DNA of 64,000 nt, from the NCBI GenBank assembly GCA_013398175.1, contig VZRZ01008247.1, positions 19,299 through 83,298 of the forward strand, written 5' to 3'. Positions 50,547-62,410 of this stretch are shown here, in pieces. Both the position numbers and the translations under genes were made by a program. Source of the DNA: Climacteris rufus (taxonomy: Eukaryota > Chordata > Aves > Passeriformes > Climacteridae). Position 1 is the first letter of the stretch. Each line of letters starts with the position of its first letter. The notes under the pieces are model-generated. The model saw nothing but the letters and a program-made list of their open reading frames with translations. It did not search any database and was not told where the DNA came from.

Positions 50547-50547
50547 A

Positions 50548-50553
50548 CTGCAG
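50548..50553. repeat. Target-site duplication of LTR B, right copy (CTGCAG)
   Basis: Exact copy of 50195-50200, directly after the terminal TAATA of LTR B. Confidence 0.85.
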
Positions 50554-50821
50554 GGCTCTTTTAAAGGGAGATGGGATCAGGAAACACCCAATGGGGAACG
50601 GCATAGTTCAAAGTGCCCAGTGGAGAAGAGCTTTCCAGGACATAGCCATATACGGCATCTGAGATACGGGCACAGGTAACACAAGGGAAATATGGGATTT
50701 TATGACAGCTCAGGCAGAGGGATCAGATATTGGAGGAAGAAGGCCAAGGGCTTTGCCTTGGCTTTGTTCCCACCAAACATGAAACTCAAAAGCAGCAGCT
50801 TCTGCCAAGCGTGCTGCTACA

Positions 50822-50827
50822 TTCTCT
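50822..50827. repeat. Target-site duplication of LTR A, right copy (TTCTCT)
   Basis: Exact copy of 49873-49878, directly after the LTR. Confidence 0.85.
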
Positions 50828-50991
50828 GGAGACAGGCTGAGAGAGCTGGGGCCTTTCAGCCTGGAGAAGAGAAGGCTCCAGGAAGACCTGATTGTGGCCT
50901 TTCAACACTTACAGGGAGCCTGTAAAAAAGATGGAGAGAGACTTTTTGCCAAGGCCTGGAGTGACAGAACGAGGGGCAACAGTTTTAAGCT
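50822..50991 (+). mobile_element. CR1 LINE, 3' part of the split copy
   Basis: After the second TTCTCT the CR1 sequence resumes: GGAGACAGGCTGAGAGAGCT, CAGCCTGGAGAAGAGAAGGC, GATGGAGAGAGACTTTTTGC, GTGACAGAACGAGGGGCAAC, ending around TTTTAAGCT. The terminal CR1 3' UTR that normally follows is missing, so this copy is also truncated on the 3' side, which is unusual for a LINE and implies a later deletion or loss by divergence. Confidence 0.88.
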
Positions 50992-53900
50992 CTTGTATTG
51001 ACCCTGTCTCCAGGGGACAAGGCAGTTTCTGCACATGGTTTATACAACATCAGATGCATCAGACAGCAGGATTGTCTTTCTGATACTTGAGGCCTTGCAG
51101 CTTCATTAGCTTTGTTTTATCCCACATAAGTACAAACTTGACTAGCTGCAATAGAAGAATTCTCTTTAGAGTGCTGCAGGTGGAGTTTTGAGGAGATGAC
51201 CTACACACTTTGAGTCTGCATTATGTGGAGAGGTATTCCCCTGAGAAGTACTAAAATGACCTCTTTAGGATTGCACCAACTTTTTTTCTTGTTTTATTTA
51301 ACTAGAAAAGGTAGAAAGGACGAACTGATCTCTCTCAAGCGTTAATTATTAACATCTTAATTGAATCTCCATTAATTTGTCTCTGTCCTTATCATCTAAT
51401 TCTCCTAGTTAGTATCTCCTGGCATATGTAAAATACACACAGCAAAAAAAAAAAAAAAATTCTGCAGACATTTGTGGATATAGCAAGAGGTAAGTCTGCC
51501 ATAAAGGTTGCATTAAGCTTTTCAATTAAAACAGACATAAATTTTTCTATTTCACACTTTAATAATTAAATGTAATCATCAAAGGTTCTAATAGCCCTTA
51601 AATATTTCTAGAATGTTTATAAGCTAAAACAAACTGTTCCATTAGTAGCAGAACTAATGAAAGTTGCTTTTCTTTTGTCACCAGTCCTTGCACACCAGCT
51701 CACACTTATATATTTCATCAGCAATCACCACAGCAGAAGTGTAGCTTGTCTGGAGCTGTGCACCTGCTAAATGGATAAAAGGTTTTTATTTTTTTTCATA
51801 TATGTTGGCTCCCACCTCTTGGAAAATGTTTGGACTGAGCTCTTTGTAATTTTCCATTACTAAAAGGATAAATAGTGTCTGTCTTCTCTCTAGAAGTAAA
51901 TTCAAATGGAGTGAAGGGGGGAGAATTAATACTTTAATATCATTAAAAGCTTGTTCATTTTCAAACGTGAATGAAATAAACCCATTGAGGGAACAGTGAA
52001 AGTATAATCACTTGATTTTTACTTTTTAAGAAAGGTCATTAAATTTGATATGCTCTATAAAGAATAGAGATGGAATCTGGTTTTGAAATGCAGGTTTTAG
52101 GGCATTGCTTTACTTTAAATATGGGCTAAGAATTCCTAAGGTAAAATTCTAGCTCTGTGAAACTTGGTGTAAGTTTTCTGTTCTTTATCAAGTGGAGAGA
52201 ATTGGATGCCTTAGAAGGACTTTCAATTCAGCTTGTTTCAATGTTGCTGAACATTGAAATTGAGATGGAATTAACTTTGACTTGCTTCTGACTCAAAAGG
52301 TTGCCTATGTTGAACGATTCAGATACTGATATTTAGTCAAACAAATATATCCCCAGCTATTTATCAGCTGCTGCTTGCTTTTTAAAATAAAAAAAAGGAA
52401 AAAATTCCACTCAACCTTATATCTGTAGGCTTGATCCAGAACAATTGGTGTAACAAATCTGTTGCAGTTAAGGTCAAAGCTAAGTTCTGAATTTGGGAGA
52501 CATAGTTGGGTACGGTTTGAGAATTAATCTGTGAATGAGGTTTTGGGCCAGTTCAAGTTGGTGGTACTTTACTATAAATATTTTCATAGAAAGGAATTCT
52601 TGTGGAACAGGTAGTGTTTTTATGAGGTCTTTATGTTAGGGTTGCATGATGCTTGGCAATGCTTCCTAGTTCAGGTTGGTGGGGAACTATTGATGGTTAG
52701 TCTCTCTTACTAATTTTTAGGTAGAAACTTATTGATTCTTTTACCATGTATGGTATAACAATTTTCCTTCTCTAATTGTCTAATTCAGTTTTGTTTTTTG
52801 TGCTTTCAAAACACTCTGAAAGATGAGAAGAGTTTACAGCATCTGTTGTGCCTTTTTTCCTGATGTTTAGAGAGCCCACACTGAAGTATCAAGATTAAAG
52901 AAAATGTATCATTGTGAAATTTCTTCTTGACTCCTTAAGTCTGTGTTTTTACAAAGCGAAATTTAGTGATAGAGCTGGTTCTAAAAATATCAAACCAACA
53001 AAAACAAAACAAAACAAAAACCCCCATAAAATACAGTTTTCTGTTACTTTGACAAACTGGAGATGTCTTTGACCTTAAGGAGTTATTTTTAATTCACAGT
53101 TGAGTTCTATTTCTTTTTCTAATTTGAAAACACTAGATTTTAAATTAAGCAGGTTATAAAATTACAGTGGTATTTCAAATTTTATAAGGATTATTCTTAA
53201 TTTGCAGCAATAACATTACTTGAAGATAAAAAAGGTGCTAACACTGTCTTTCTGCTAATGAGTGTAGTGTCCCAAAACACTAACTAAAGGACTTCTTTTT
53301 TGCTTTTTTGCTGTGTCCATGTGCCTTTTTCCTGTCCCCTATTCTGTCATGTCCCACCTTTCCCCTGATGGATTTAATCATAAATGAACAGATGTTATTT
53401 CAGTTGCTTATAGAAATCACAAGTAAGAGTGGTTGTGGTCTGAAGGAAGGGATAGGAGGGAAACTACTGCACCCAGTGCCTGGCGACATACATGGTTTGA
53501 AGCCACAGTGATGTGGATGCTATTGAAACTCTGGTTTCTCCCAAGAAATGTATTTCTGCCTGAATCAGTGACTCTTCTAATTCAAATAATGGTTTGTGCT
53601 GCCGTAGTTACTTAAAATCAACAGTGACTGCACAGGAAGTAAACTGATGAGAAAATCAAAAATTCAAAAGCCAGAAAGATAAAAGAATTTGTTTTCCTGA
53701 AGCCTCTGCACTGTGAAATACAAGTGCTGGAACAACTGGTTTAAGCTTTTTGCAATTAGCTTCCAACAATTTGTAGATACACAGTGCTACATATGCAATT
53801 GCTATTTTCTCTGTGAGTTTTTGTTTCTTGAAACAATACAGCAATTAACAGTGATAATGCGGGGGGGAGGGGTCTATTTTTGTTTAACAAAGCACATCCT

Positions 53901-56900
53901 TTATTACTCTAGCAGGTGTATGAGCCATTTTGTCACAAAGTTTTCTTTGAAAAGGAATCAGCATGTTCTGTTGCTTTGCAGAAAGCAAGTATGATTTTGA
54001 AGATAAAAGCAGTTATATACAAAAGACCTTCATTTACATTCAGATGTCATTGCTTGTACAAGTATGTGAAAAATCCTCTTTTTAATATGTATTTGAAAAC
54101 TGAGGGAAGAAAAGCAATTCTACCAGTGGATTTAAAATATGCTCATTAAGTGAAGAAAGAAGTAATTTAAAACTATGATGAGGTTTTAAATTCTCTTAAA
54201 CTTCATTTGCTGATGCAATCTCTGATGACACTGCTCAGATGGGAAGTCGAGATTTTAAAACTTCAAGATGGATGGGACATAAAATCTTGTGTTTCTGACA
54301 AACTCCTGTCAGAGATAGGTACAAAAGAGATTGGAAATTTAGATCTTGAGAGTGAAATGCTTGAGCAGAAGAGATTCCAGACTCTGGAAGGATATGGATA
54401 AGAGATTTTGACTTGGATATCACTCTCAAACAAAAACATAGAGTGTGATTTTGAGATTTAGGATTGTGTGGTTAAAAAAATAGGAACTGTAATTTCTTTC
54501 AGTATTTGCTAGATGGCAAAGATTTGATGTTGGGGATGACTGCTTTTCCTTTTGATGATGATGATGTTCTGAAGTGGTAGTGAATTTTAATATCTTGTTT
54601 TTGACTTTTTCAGAAGACTTAACAGGGAAGGAAGGAGCTACAACAGAGCTGGTGACAGGTCCTTCCATTAAGAGCCAAAATTTCTCTTATGGTATCTAAC
54701 AGAGTGGATACAAAGAAATTTCAGTTTTCCACCCAATATTGAAAAAAATCCCATTTTACAGTTGAAACACATATGTAGTTTTTTGTGTATAGTACTGCTG
54801 AGTATTTCTGTACAGTACTGCTATTGTCTCCAAATGTATAATTCTTTTGATCCTCTGCATAATAATTCAAAAGCCTCTGTATATTCTTGGCCTATGTTCA
54901 AATTGATTAATACTTGCATCCTTGAAGAAATTTGATACCTGCAGCCAACTTTTGTCTGTTCCAAAAACTCTTAACAGAATACCAAATATTTGTAAAGCTT
55001 TTCATCTCAAAAAATATTGAGGTTAAAAAACCAAAACCATTCAAATTCCAGAAAGAGTCAGAAATCTATCCAGCAGTACATCCATTTACATATGCATGCA
55101 ACAGTTAGAAAATGTAATTCTGTGTATTTATAACATTGCAATATTTTTCTAAACGTATTTAACTTGTTGATCTGCTCACTGGATAGGTAAGCAGTAGAAA
55201 ATTTCAGTTAAATTTAGTAATTATTGCATGTTGCATTCGTTACCAGTGGAACAGAGTAATCAAGACTTTGCTTTTATGTCATAGATGAAAACAGCCACAT
55301 TGCAACTGAACACATTTAACAGTAAACAACTGTGTCTGAAGCAGGCAATAAACTTCCTGGCATTCTCATTCTGTTTGTATTGCATCTTCATGCACCTTAT
55401 TGTCTTTGCATTGTTCTACTTAATGCACTTTTTGCTTTGAGTGCCACTTAACGCTGAGAATGTCAACTCAACAAAATATATGAGAGAGAGAGAATATGGA
55501 AGTGTACCTAACAGATAAGACACAACATAAGGTATTTGGACATTCATAAAGCAAATATTAGTAAATATGGCATTTGTGTATTCTATTTGTTAATACTAAG
55601 GATTTTAACATGTTGTAGAAGAGTACTATTATAATAAGAGTTAGTGTGCTCTGAGACTTATGACTACAGTGCTTTTTTGAGGAATATTTCTGAGATGCAT
55701 GCACAGTCTGACTTTTAAAATAGCCACAACTTATAATGATGAAGTGGACTTGGTGTGCATGTCCTATTACTTAGAGTCTCTACAGAACAAAAACATGGTT
55801 ACACTAGTCTATTGGTTTAGACAACCAGAAATAATCTCTGTGGAGATACAGCTTATTAACTAAGCAGATAAATATTTTCCACAGCTTTGTTCAGTTTTAT
55901 CTTATTCAGTTCTCAGAATTGACAAGCAGTGTCCTGAAGCACAGGGCACCCTCAGTTGTTTTTATGAACATTGCATGAATGGGTTATCTCCAGACTCTTA
56001 GGTAGGATATTTGCATAAGACAGCTTTATTTATATCTCTAAAACATTGAAAATACTTCCTTGTCCTAGGAAGAACCAAGTGCCACAGCTGATACTACAAG
56101 GCAGTGTTTCCCTTTCTCTTCTCTCTTTTCAGCATCCTCTCACTGTCACAAGAGGACTTGGATAACTGCTGTAATCTTCACTCTTGTTAAATGTTTCTCT
56201 TAATGTAAACTTAATTTTGTTCAGACTGGAAGCCTATGTTTGGTCTTTGAACACGCGGAAACTAAATAATTTTTTATTGTGAGTACTAAAACTCTAAAGT
56301 CTATCAAGTAAGCAGTATTGCATTGTCTTGAAAGATACTGTCACACTTTCATGGAGGTCAAGAGATGTGTCTCTACTTTCATCAAACAGATTATTATGTT
56401 CACCAGGTGCTAAGTTAAGTTCAGAAGTATGAATGACAGGCACATGGGACAGACAGAGTACTGTATGGAGTACATATGGAGTACTGTACAGGCAAAAGTA
56501 ATTTTGGACCACCTTTTGAATCTGTGTGTGGAAGCATACAACTTCATTATAAACCAGGGAAGGGTTGTTCAGAAGAAGACTGGGCTAGCAGGTCTGAGAT
56601 CAGGTCATCAGCCAAATCTGAAGCACTACAGCAGATTGGAACATCTATTATTTTGTTTTCCTTTCTCAAGTGTGTTACTAGCAAGGACTGAACAGTCATA
56701 TAAAAGTAAAAATATCTATGTGTTCAGAGGGAGTTTCAGTAATTTCAATAAACGGGCAAATATCTTCCAGAAAACTCTTGCTACTATGACAGATTAAGCT
56801 TTCAGTGAAGCTGAGTATTTGTTAAATTTGTTTTAAGAAATGCAAACTTTTATCACTTTATCTTAATAGTTGGAGTAGATTAAAACTGTTTTTAAAATAG

Positions 56901-59900
56901 CTTACCAGGAAATCATAACATTTATTGAATTTTACAGACTGGTATAATCTGAATCTAAACCACTGAATAGGAAAACCTTTATTTTCTAAAATTTAATGGG
57001 TTTGAATTCAAGCAAGTTACAACATTTGGTGCAAAACTCTTGTTCCTTGAGGACTTTCACAGAGGCTTTGTCTCTGCTCTTTTCTAAAATTCAGTGCTTC
57101 TCTGTTAACAATGAAAGAAAAGTTAGACTTTCAGGAAGGGTGACTGAATACAGTTGATATTTCTATGTATACAGAAAAAGGTTCAAACATGGATACTGAA
57201 GGTTAGCCTTAAACCCACTTTTGTAGACATCTAAAGTTAGAACTTGAAACATAAATGATAATGAGATTCATGGTGTGCAACACCAGATGACAGGATCCTG
57301 TCTGTTCATTCATGTTTCACAGGTCACTGAGGTGCAGAAATTCACTGAAGTCTGTAACTGGTATTTGATAATCATGTCTGATCAAGAAAGCATAAAATAA
57401 TGATGTGAAGATGTTAAGAAATCAACATGTGTCACTTATTTGACTAGCTTGTTTCAAGTACCATTCATTTCTGATTTAAGATGCTTACTTTTAAATTGGA
57501 ATATTTTGGTGTGTTCTTCCAGACTATATCAACACTTAATTCTCAAAGCACTGAGGAAGTAAAGGATGATCTTTCTAAAAGTCATCCCTAGAAAAGAGAG
57601 AGTTGGATATTTATACAAAACTTTGAGAGCTAAGTTTGCATAGATGTATCATATCTTTGCAGAGCATCAAAACTTGATCCTAAATTCTGGCACTGAACCC
57701 ATGTGCAAGTTACATAATTTTTTTTTCCTGACAAAGTTTAGATATGTTTTTATGCTATCTATAGAAGAGACCATATTTGAAATCCTTTTTCTCTTAATGT
57801 AGATACACCTTGTTTGTGTGGACTAAAAAATATTTTGCCTCTAGATGCAATAGGATGTTGCACAGCCTAACGTTTTACCCAATGCTAAAAAAGTGGGGCA
57901 GATTGTCAGTTAGATCAAAGGCAACCTTACCAAAGTCACTGGAACCCTCTGATTTCCCAATGAGTTTGCTATTCTATTTGAAAATGTGGCTGAATGTCTA
58001 ACCTGAAGTTGTTGCTTCATTTTCTTCTTTTGAGACTTCCATTTTTATCAGATTATGATTTTTGCCTAGCATGTCTTTTAACTGGTTCAGAATGTCTGGG
58101 AGAAAAAAACAGCCAAACAAATAGCAAAACAAATAAATCAATACTATTTATGAGAAAACTTTTTTTTTGTTTGGATTGATTTTCCAAAGCGTCCTGCTGT
58201 CCTTTACTTTTCATCATGATAACACTTGGGAGAGGGGACAAAGGATTTAATTTGGTGGAACATATCTGAATGACCAAGTGTTATTTAAAAGGGAGGTGCA
58301 AGTGCTCAACAAGTAAAGAAAGGAAATGTAATAACAAAAACATCTGTGGAAGCCAGGCTTCATTAAAATTTCTGAGGAGAAAAGGTGTTTTGCTTTTATT
58401 GATGCTGTGGAAATCAGGCAGGAGGGGACTGAACTGTAACATGAACCAACAGAGGAAATGAGCTTTGCTAGTGTGAATTGATATTTGAAAGTGTGCAACC
58501 GGTGGTAGCATTTTCTCCAGCATGTGCTTAGCAAGTGTTATTGTCAGAAAATTCTTGCTAATACTTAATGATTTAGAGATTTTACAAATTATAGGCTTGT
58601 AATCCATCAAAGATGGGAGATCACCCTTCATAAGAATATTAAAGCTTATGCTTTTACTTGATGAACAATCAAATATGAAGCATTATAAGATGTTTTATTT
58701 ATAGAACTAGTATTTATACTATAAACATATATAATTTTGTTGATACAGGAATCATGATGTAGAAAAACACATCATTCTTTATGTTCTATGGTACATGCTT
58801 CGTGTTCCAGATTTTCTCCTTCCTGATTTATAAACATAGACATATTTGTATATGCCAAATATATATCCTGGACTAAGCTTCATTTGGGACTGTGAGATTT
58901 TATTGACACACATTTTTGCATTACTTTGTATTTACATTTTGTTCAATGGGCTGTGAATATATGTGTCTGTGTATCTCCACTTGGTACTCTGCTAATTATT
59001 ATCAGCACTTTGACAACATGAGTAATATATTAGAAAATGTTTAGGCAATACCAAAGGAACTAATATAAGAAAATAAGAAAAAAATGTCTGCTAGTTCACT
59101 AGTTGGAAAAGGCTGTGTAGATTATTTCAAATAATAGAAAAGTTAAATTACAAATTGCAAAAAACAAGGTACTGACTATTGTTCAGGTGCATTACATTTC
59201 TAAATTTGTTTTAATTTAGAGACAGATTTTTGAGCTTAAGACTAGACTAGTAGTTGGACAACTACTTCTGGTTTCTCTGTAAACAAACAGGACGTTCTCA
59301 TGCATTCAAGCTATAAAGTTGCCCTTTGTATAGCATAGGTTAATCAGTTTCCTGGTTTTGAGGGTTCTATAAATCATCTAAGTCAAGGTACTGGTGAGCT
59401 AGTGTCCTTACATGGTTGTTTTAAAGTGACTGCCTACTGCTAGCTGTAATTCTTCCATTACACTGGGAACTAAAGAATAAAGTAGCTTGTTTAAAGAATG
59501 CTTACTACTATCTTTTAGCATAGAGAGTACTAATTTGCCATTGAAAAAAAAAAAAAAGATTAAAAAGTACAGATACAGTTATCATGTTGGGGTTTGCAGT
59601 GAAATTAAATCTTGTGAGCAGAGAAAGGGATTTGGGGACACTTCCGGAAGAGATATAAAAGCATTAAATGGGTCATAAAGCAATTAATAGTAGAAGCTAT
59701 ATGTGAGACTTACTGGTCACTATAAAGGAGGATGAGAATAATCTGCTATCTTTACATGTAGCATCGGGAGTTATTAATAATGAAAAGGTGCCTTATATCC
59801 CCAAAGATGCATCAGTGAAAGAAAATATCTGGGAAAAAAAGCCTGAGATTTCTTACTAGCTGAATTTTTTTTTGTTTTATTTGGGTTTTTTTTTATTTAT

Positions 59901-61331
59901 TTTTCTTTGTTTGTTTGGGGTTTTTTTTGTTGTTTTTTGGTTCCTTGGTTGGTTTTTGGTTTTTTTCTTACAAGCTGAGGGATTTCAGACAAAGTAGGAA
60001 TGTATGTCTTGCACTGGTTTTTCTGGCCACCTACAGCTCTGGTCAGAGGTTACAGAGGGGCCCTTATCAGCATTTTGTCTATACTTCTTTCCCCTGCTCT
60101 GCTCCTTGACAGAGGCTTAGAGCTGAGAAGGTCTCTATTCTCAGGTTCTGCAGTCCTTATACACTATTTCAGGAGGTTCATGTTTTATATTGCTCTTCTG
60201 AATAAGACAGATAAAAACTTCACCTACACTTCTGATGATTATAGTTTTCGAAGTTTCAATCAAAGGCAGCAAGGAAGATACTTTTAGAAACACTTTGGAA
60301 ATTTTAAAATTTTATTTCTGCATTTCCCATTCTTGAAAGTTTACTGAGAATATGATTTGGTCTTTAATTCATATTCACCAAAAACTGTAGTTATGCATAA
60401 GAAATTTGTTATGTTACTCAGATAACCAATTTCTTAAATCAGGGCAGTTGACCTGCAACAATTTTTGCCTGGGTTTTTTGTTTTTGTTTTTTTTCTACTG
60501 AAACTTTCTAATTTTCCTCTAACTAGCTTAGTTTATGTTAAATTAAATGGAGCTCAAACTCTTCTTTCAGTCTCTGCTTTTTCTCTCACTGTTAATCAGT
60601 TTCATCAGATGATGTTCTAAGAAACTGCTTCTTTTTCAGGTTTCGTGGGACACTTGCAAATTAATTAGGCAGAGTAATTTCTCCTTGTGTATCTCAACAC
60701 CTGATTCTTATTTTGACAATTTTTACACAGTCTTTGTAGTTCTTTTGAAGAAAAACAAACACAAACAATTTTAGGTTTCACATATCAAGACAGGTTCTCT
60801 GAAAGAGGAAACAGGGCTTATTGACATCTTGCCTGTCTTTTACTCCTCGAAGGCTTTTCTTTTTGATGTAGCCCTAAGATGTGATTGACGTTGGGCAGCT
60901 GAAATGTCTTAAATCAGCTGCCTCATTTAAATGCCATACTCTGGAAATACTGACAACACCCAAAAGACAGAGCTTTTTTGACCTGAAAGCTAAAATGTAT
61001 TTTATTTGTTGGCCCAATAAAAGGTATTGCATTATCTACCTTGTCAGTAGACACTGACACTCATAGTACTTGGCCCTTGTTGTAGGACACATAAAACTCC
61101 CTTGATAAATTACTTATGTAAAGGCTGGATAGACAACAGGCACAGTGACAGCAGCAAATCTCTCTTCCCTGCCTCATTCAAACAGGAGAGATGGTGTGTT
61201 ATTTTTTCCAGCATGGGATGTTTCAAGATTATTACTGTAATTGAATCTGGTAGCAGAGACATTTGTGGCTTTGCAGATGTTGTAAAATAACATTTAATAT
61301 TTTCTTGAGTCTCTTGCAATGGCCCCCACCT
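50992..61331. other. Long AT-rich non-coding stretch, no gene recognised
   Basis: In 10.3 kb I recognise no gene, RNA or named transposon. Simple sequence includes poly-A at about 51445-51459, an (AAAAC)n run at about 53000-53021 and a poly-T/TG-rich tract at 59866-59961. The 51650-51800 stretch is repeat-free and looks enhancer-like in composition, without proof. Open frames (largest 122 codons at 56429-56797) lack domains and lie among frames on both strands. Confidence 0.55.
59866..59961. repeat. Poly-T / TTTG-rich low-complexity tract
   Basis: About 95 bp are almost entirely T and G in runs such as TTTGTTTGTTTGGGG and TTTTTTTTGTTG. It may be the decayed oligo-A tail of a retroposed sequence on the minus strand, but no body next to it is recognisable. 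Confidence 0.7.
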
Positions 61332-61337
61332 CTTCCC
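61332..61337. repeat. Target-site duplication, left copy (CTTCCC)
   Basis: The hexamer directly precedes the LTR at 61338 and is repeated at 61707-61712. Confidence 0.8.
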
Positions 61338-61706
61338 TGCCGTGGATAAAAAGCATGGGTTACTGGAAGTCTTCAGCAGCAATCACATGACCTGAGAGAA
61401 GCAATTCAAGCCTCCCCCAGTACCCTCGGGTTGCAGCTGCCTTCTTCTTCCCTGTTGGTGTTTGCAGGAACTCACACACACGGTTTAATTGAGGCAGTAA
61501 AAGTGAAGAGATGAGGAAGGGTTCTTTTCCACTTGAGTCCAGATGATTTTATTACTGAAGTCGCAGACAGGGAGCGGATGAAAGATGAGGAGGGCTGGCA
61601 CGAGCCAGCTAATAAAACCACAGAAGCGAAGAGGAAGGCAGTCAGGAGAAAGCTGGCACGGCGGGGCCAGGCTGGGCCATTGGCTACCCTCAGAGGCCCT
61701 GCAACA
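61338..61706. mobile_element. Solo LTR, family C, short copy (duplication CTTCCC)
   Basis: The 369-bp element begins TGCCGTGGATAAAAAGC and ends CCCTGCAACA, with perfect CTTCCC duplications on both sides. It is the same family as 39241-39801, with long identical blocks such as GAAGGGTTCTTTTCC, TTGAGTCCAGATGATTTT and CAAGCCTCCCCCAGTACCCT. It lacks about 190 bp of the GC-rich part found in the longer copy; the junction falls near 61640. The different duplications show that the two are independent insertions, not a segmental duplication. AATAAA in the plus sense occurs near 61611 only in this copy. Frames of 66-98 codons inside are not genes. Confidence 0.82.
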
Positions 61707-61712
61707 CTTCCC
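61707..61712. repeat. Target-site duplication, right copy (CTTCCC)
   Basis: Exact copy of 61332-61337, directly after the terminal CA of the LTR. Confidence 0.8.
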
Positions 61713-62200
61713 ATCCAGGGGAATACCAACTGAGGTAATAGCTTTTATGTCTGTCAAGGAGTTAGCCCTCAAAGTGCACATCAGACCTGCATTTTCATGT
61801 GTGTATTGGCTTCCTACAGAATGTCAAGACAGAGCTGGGGGTTCAGCATTGTCCAGACTGTGTTTTCAAAGCCATTCCTTGGTGCCTGGGTTTTCAATGT
61901 GGAAACCTTATCCCAGAAGTCAGCTCAAGTAAAATAGCTTTCTACAGGAGAGTAGAGAAGGAAGACAGAGCTCACTGCCTGCTGGGCTAGTGCAGTGCAG
62001 GAACATTCTGAACTGGTCACGAGCAGAGCTTAAAGTTCAGCACCACTCACTAAGGAATTGCAGATTTTAACTAATATATGGAGCTACTCTATCCTCGCCC
62101 CTGACAATTTACACCCTAACTAGCAAAATCTGAGGGCACAGAATGACATTAAGAAAATTTATTAGCTGCTGAGAAACCATGCATTTCAATAGGTTACAAA
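61713..62200. other. Non-coding DNA between an LTR and a CR1
   Basis: No gene or named repeat is recognised. The first 270 bp are somewhat GC-richer with short open frames only. Confidence 0.5.
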
Positions 62201-62410
62201 GAGTGGAATCATTTTGGTTGGAAAAGACCTTTAAGATCATTGAGTTCAACCTTAACTCAGCACTCCCAAGTCCACCACTAAACTATGTACATAACTGCCA
62301 CATCTACACATTTTTTAAATACATCAAGGGATGGTGACTGCACCACTTCCCTGGGCAGCTTGATAACCCTTTTGGTGAATACATTTTTCATAATATCCAA
62401 TCTAAACCTG
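62201..62410 (-). mobile_element. CR1 LINE 3'-end fragment
   Basis: The plus strand reads as the complement of a CR1 3' end: GGAATCATTTTGGTTGGAAA, AGACCTTTAAGATCATTGAG, CTCAGCACTCCCAAGTCCAC, GGGATGGTGACTGCACCACT, TCCCTGGGCAGCTTGATAAC and AATATCCAATCTAAACCTG. The element is on the minus strand with its 3' terminus near 62201. It is comparatively well preserved and may be one of the younger CR1 pieces here. The 174-codon plus-strand frame starting at 62285 runs antisense through it and is not a gene. Confidence 0.9.

Larger units (their letters stand above)
50201..50547 (+). mobile_element. Short solo LTR, family B (duplication CTGCAG), innermost of the nest
   Basis: This 347-bp element begins TGTTGTCTATTTTTCAC and ends CCCGGTAATA. 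It is absent from the sister LTR A at 46666-47248 and flanked by perfect CTGCAG duplications, so its limits are well defined. It has a TATA box TATATAAG at 50412-50419, then an ATTAAA and a GC-rich segment, which is consistent with U3-R-U5 in the plus orientation. The last 40 bp form a strong hairpin (50508-50546). The size and six-base duplication suggest an ERVK-class LTR. I do not recognise the exact family. It is the youngest of the three nested elements. Confidence 0.85.
49879..50821 (-). mobile_element. Solo LTR, family A, minus copy, inserted in CR1 and itself split by LTR B
   Basis: Read on the minus strand the element starts TGTAGCAGCACGC at 50821 and ends GTGCTTTTA at 49879. It matches the plus copy at 46666-47248 in sequence and length once the inner LTR B (50201-50547 plus one CTGCAG) is removed, leaving about 590 bp. 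It is flanked by perfect TTCTCT duplications inside a CR1 copy. Its TATA-like TTTAAAA is intact just upstream, in sense, of the LTR B insertion, but its polyadenylation signal has decayed. The promoter and its downstream R/U5 are now separated by LTR B. The 60-77-codon frames inside have no coding meaning. Confidence 0.88.

Noticed and set aside
54207..54401. 64-codon plus-strand frame with protein-like wording
   Set aside because: It has no splice sites, homologue or codon evidence; a comparable frame exists on the opposite strand.
39241..61706. A 22-kb provirus bounded by the two family-C LTRs
   Set aside because: Each LTR has its own different perfect target duplication, and there is no gag, pol or env sequence between them.
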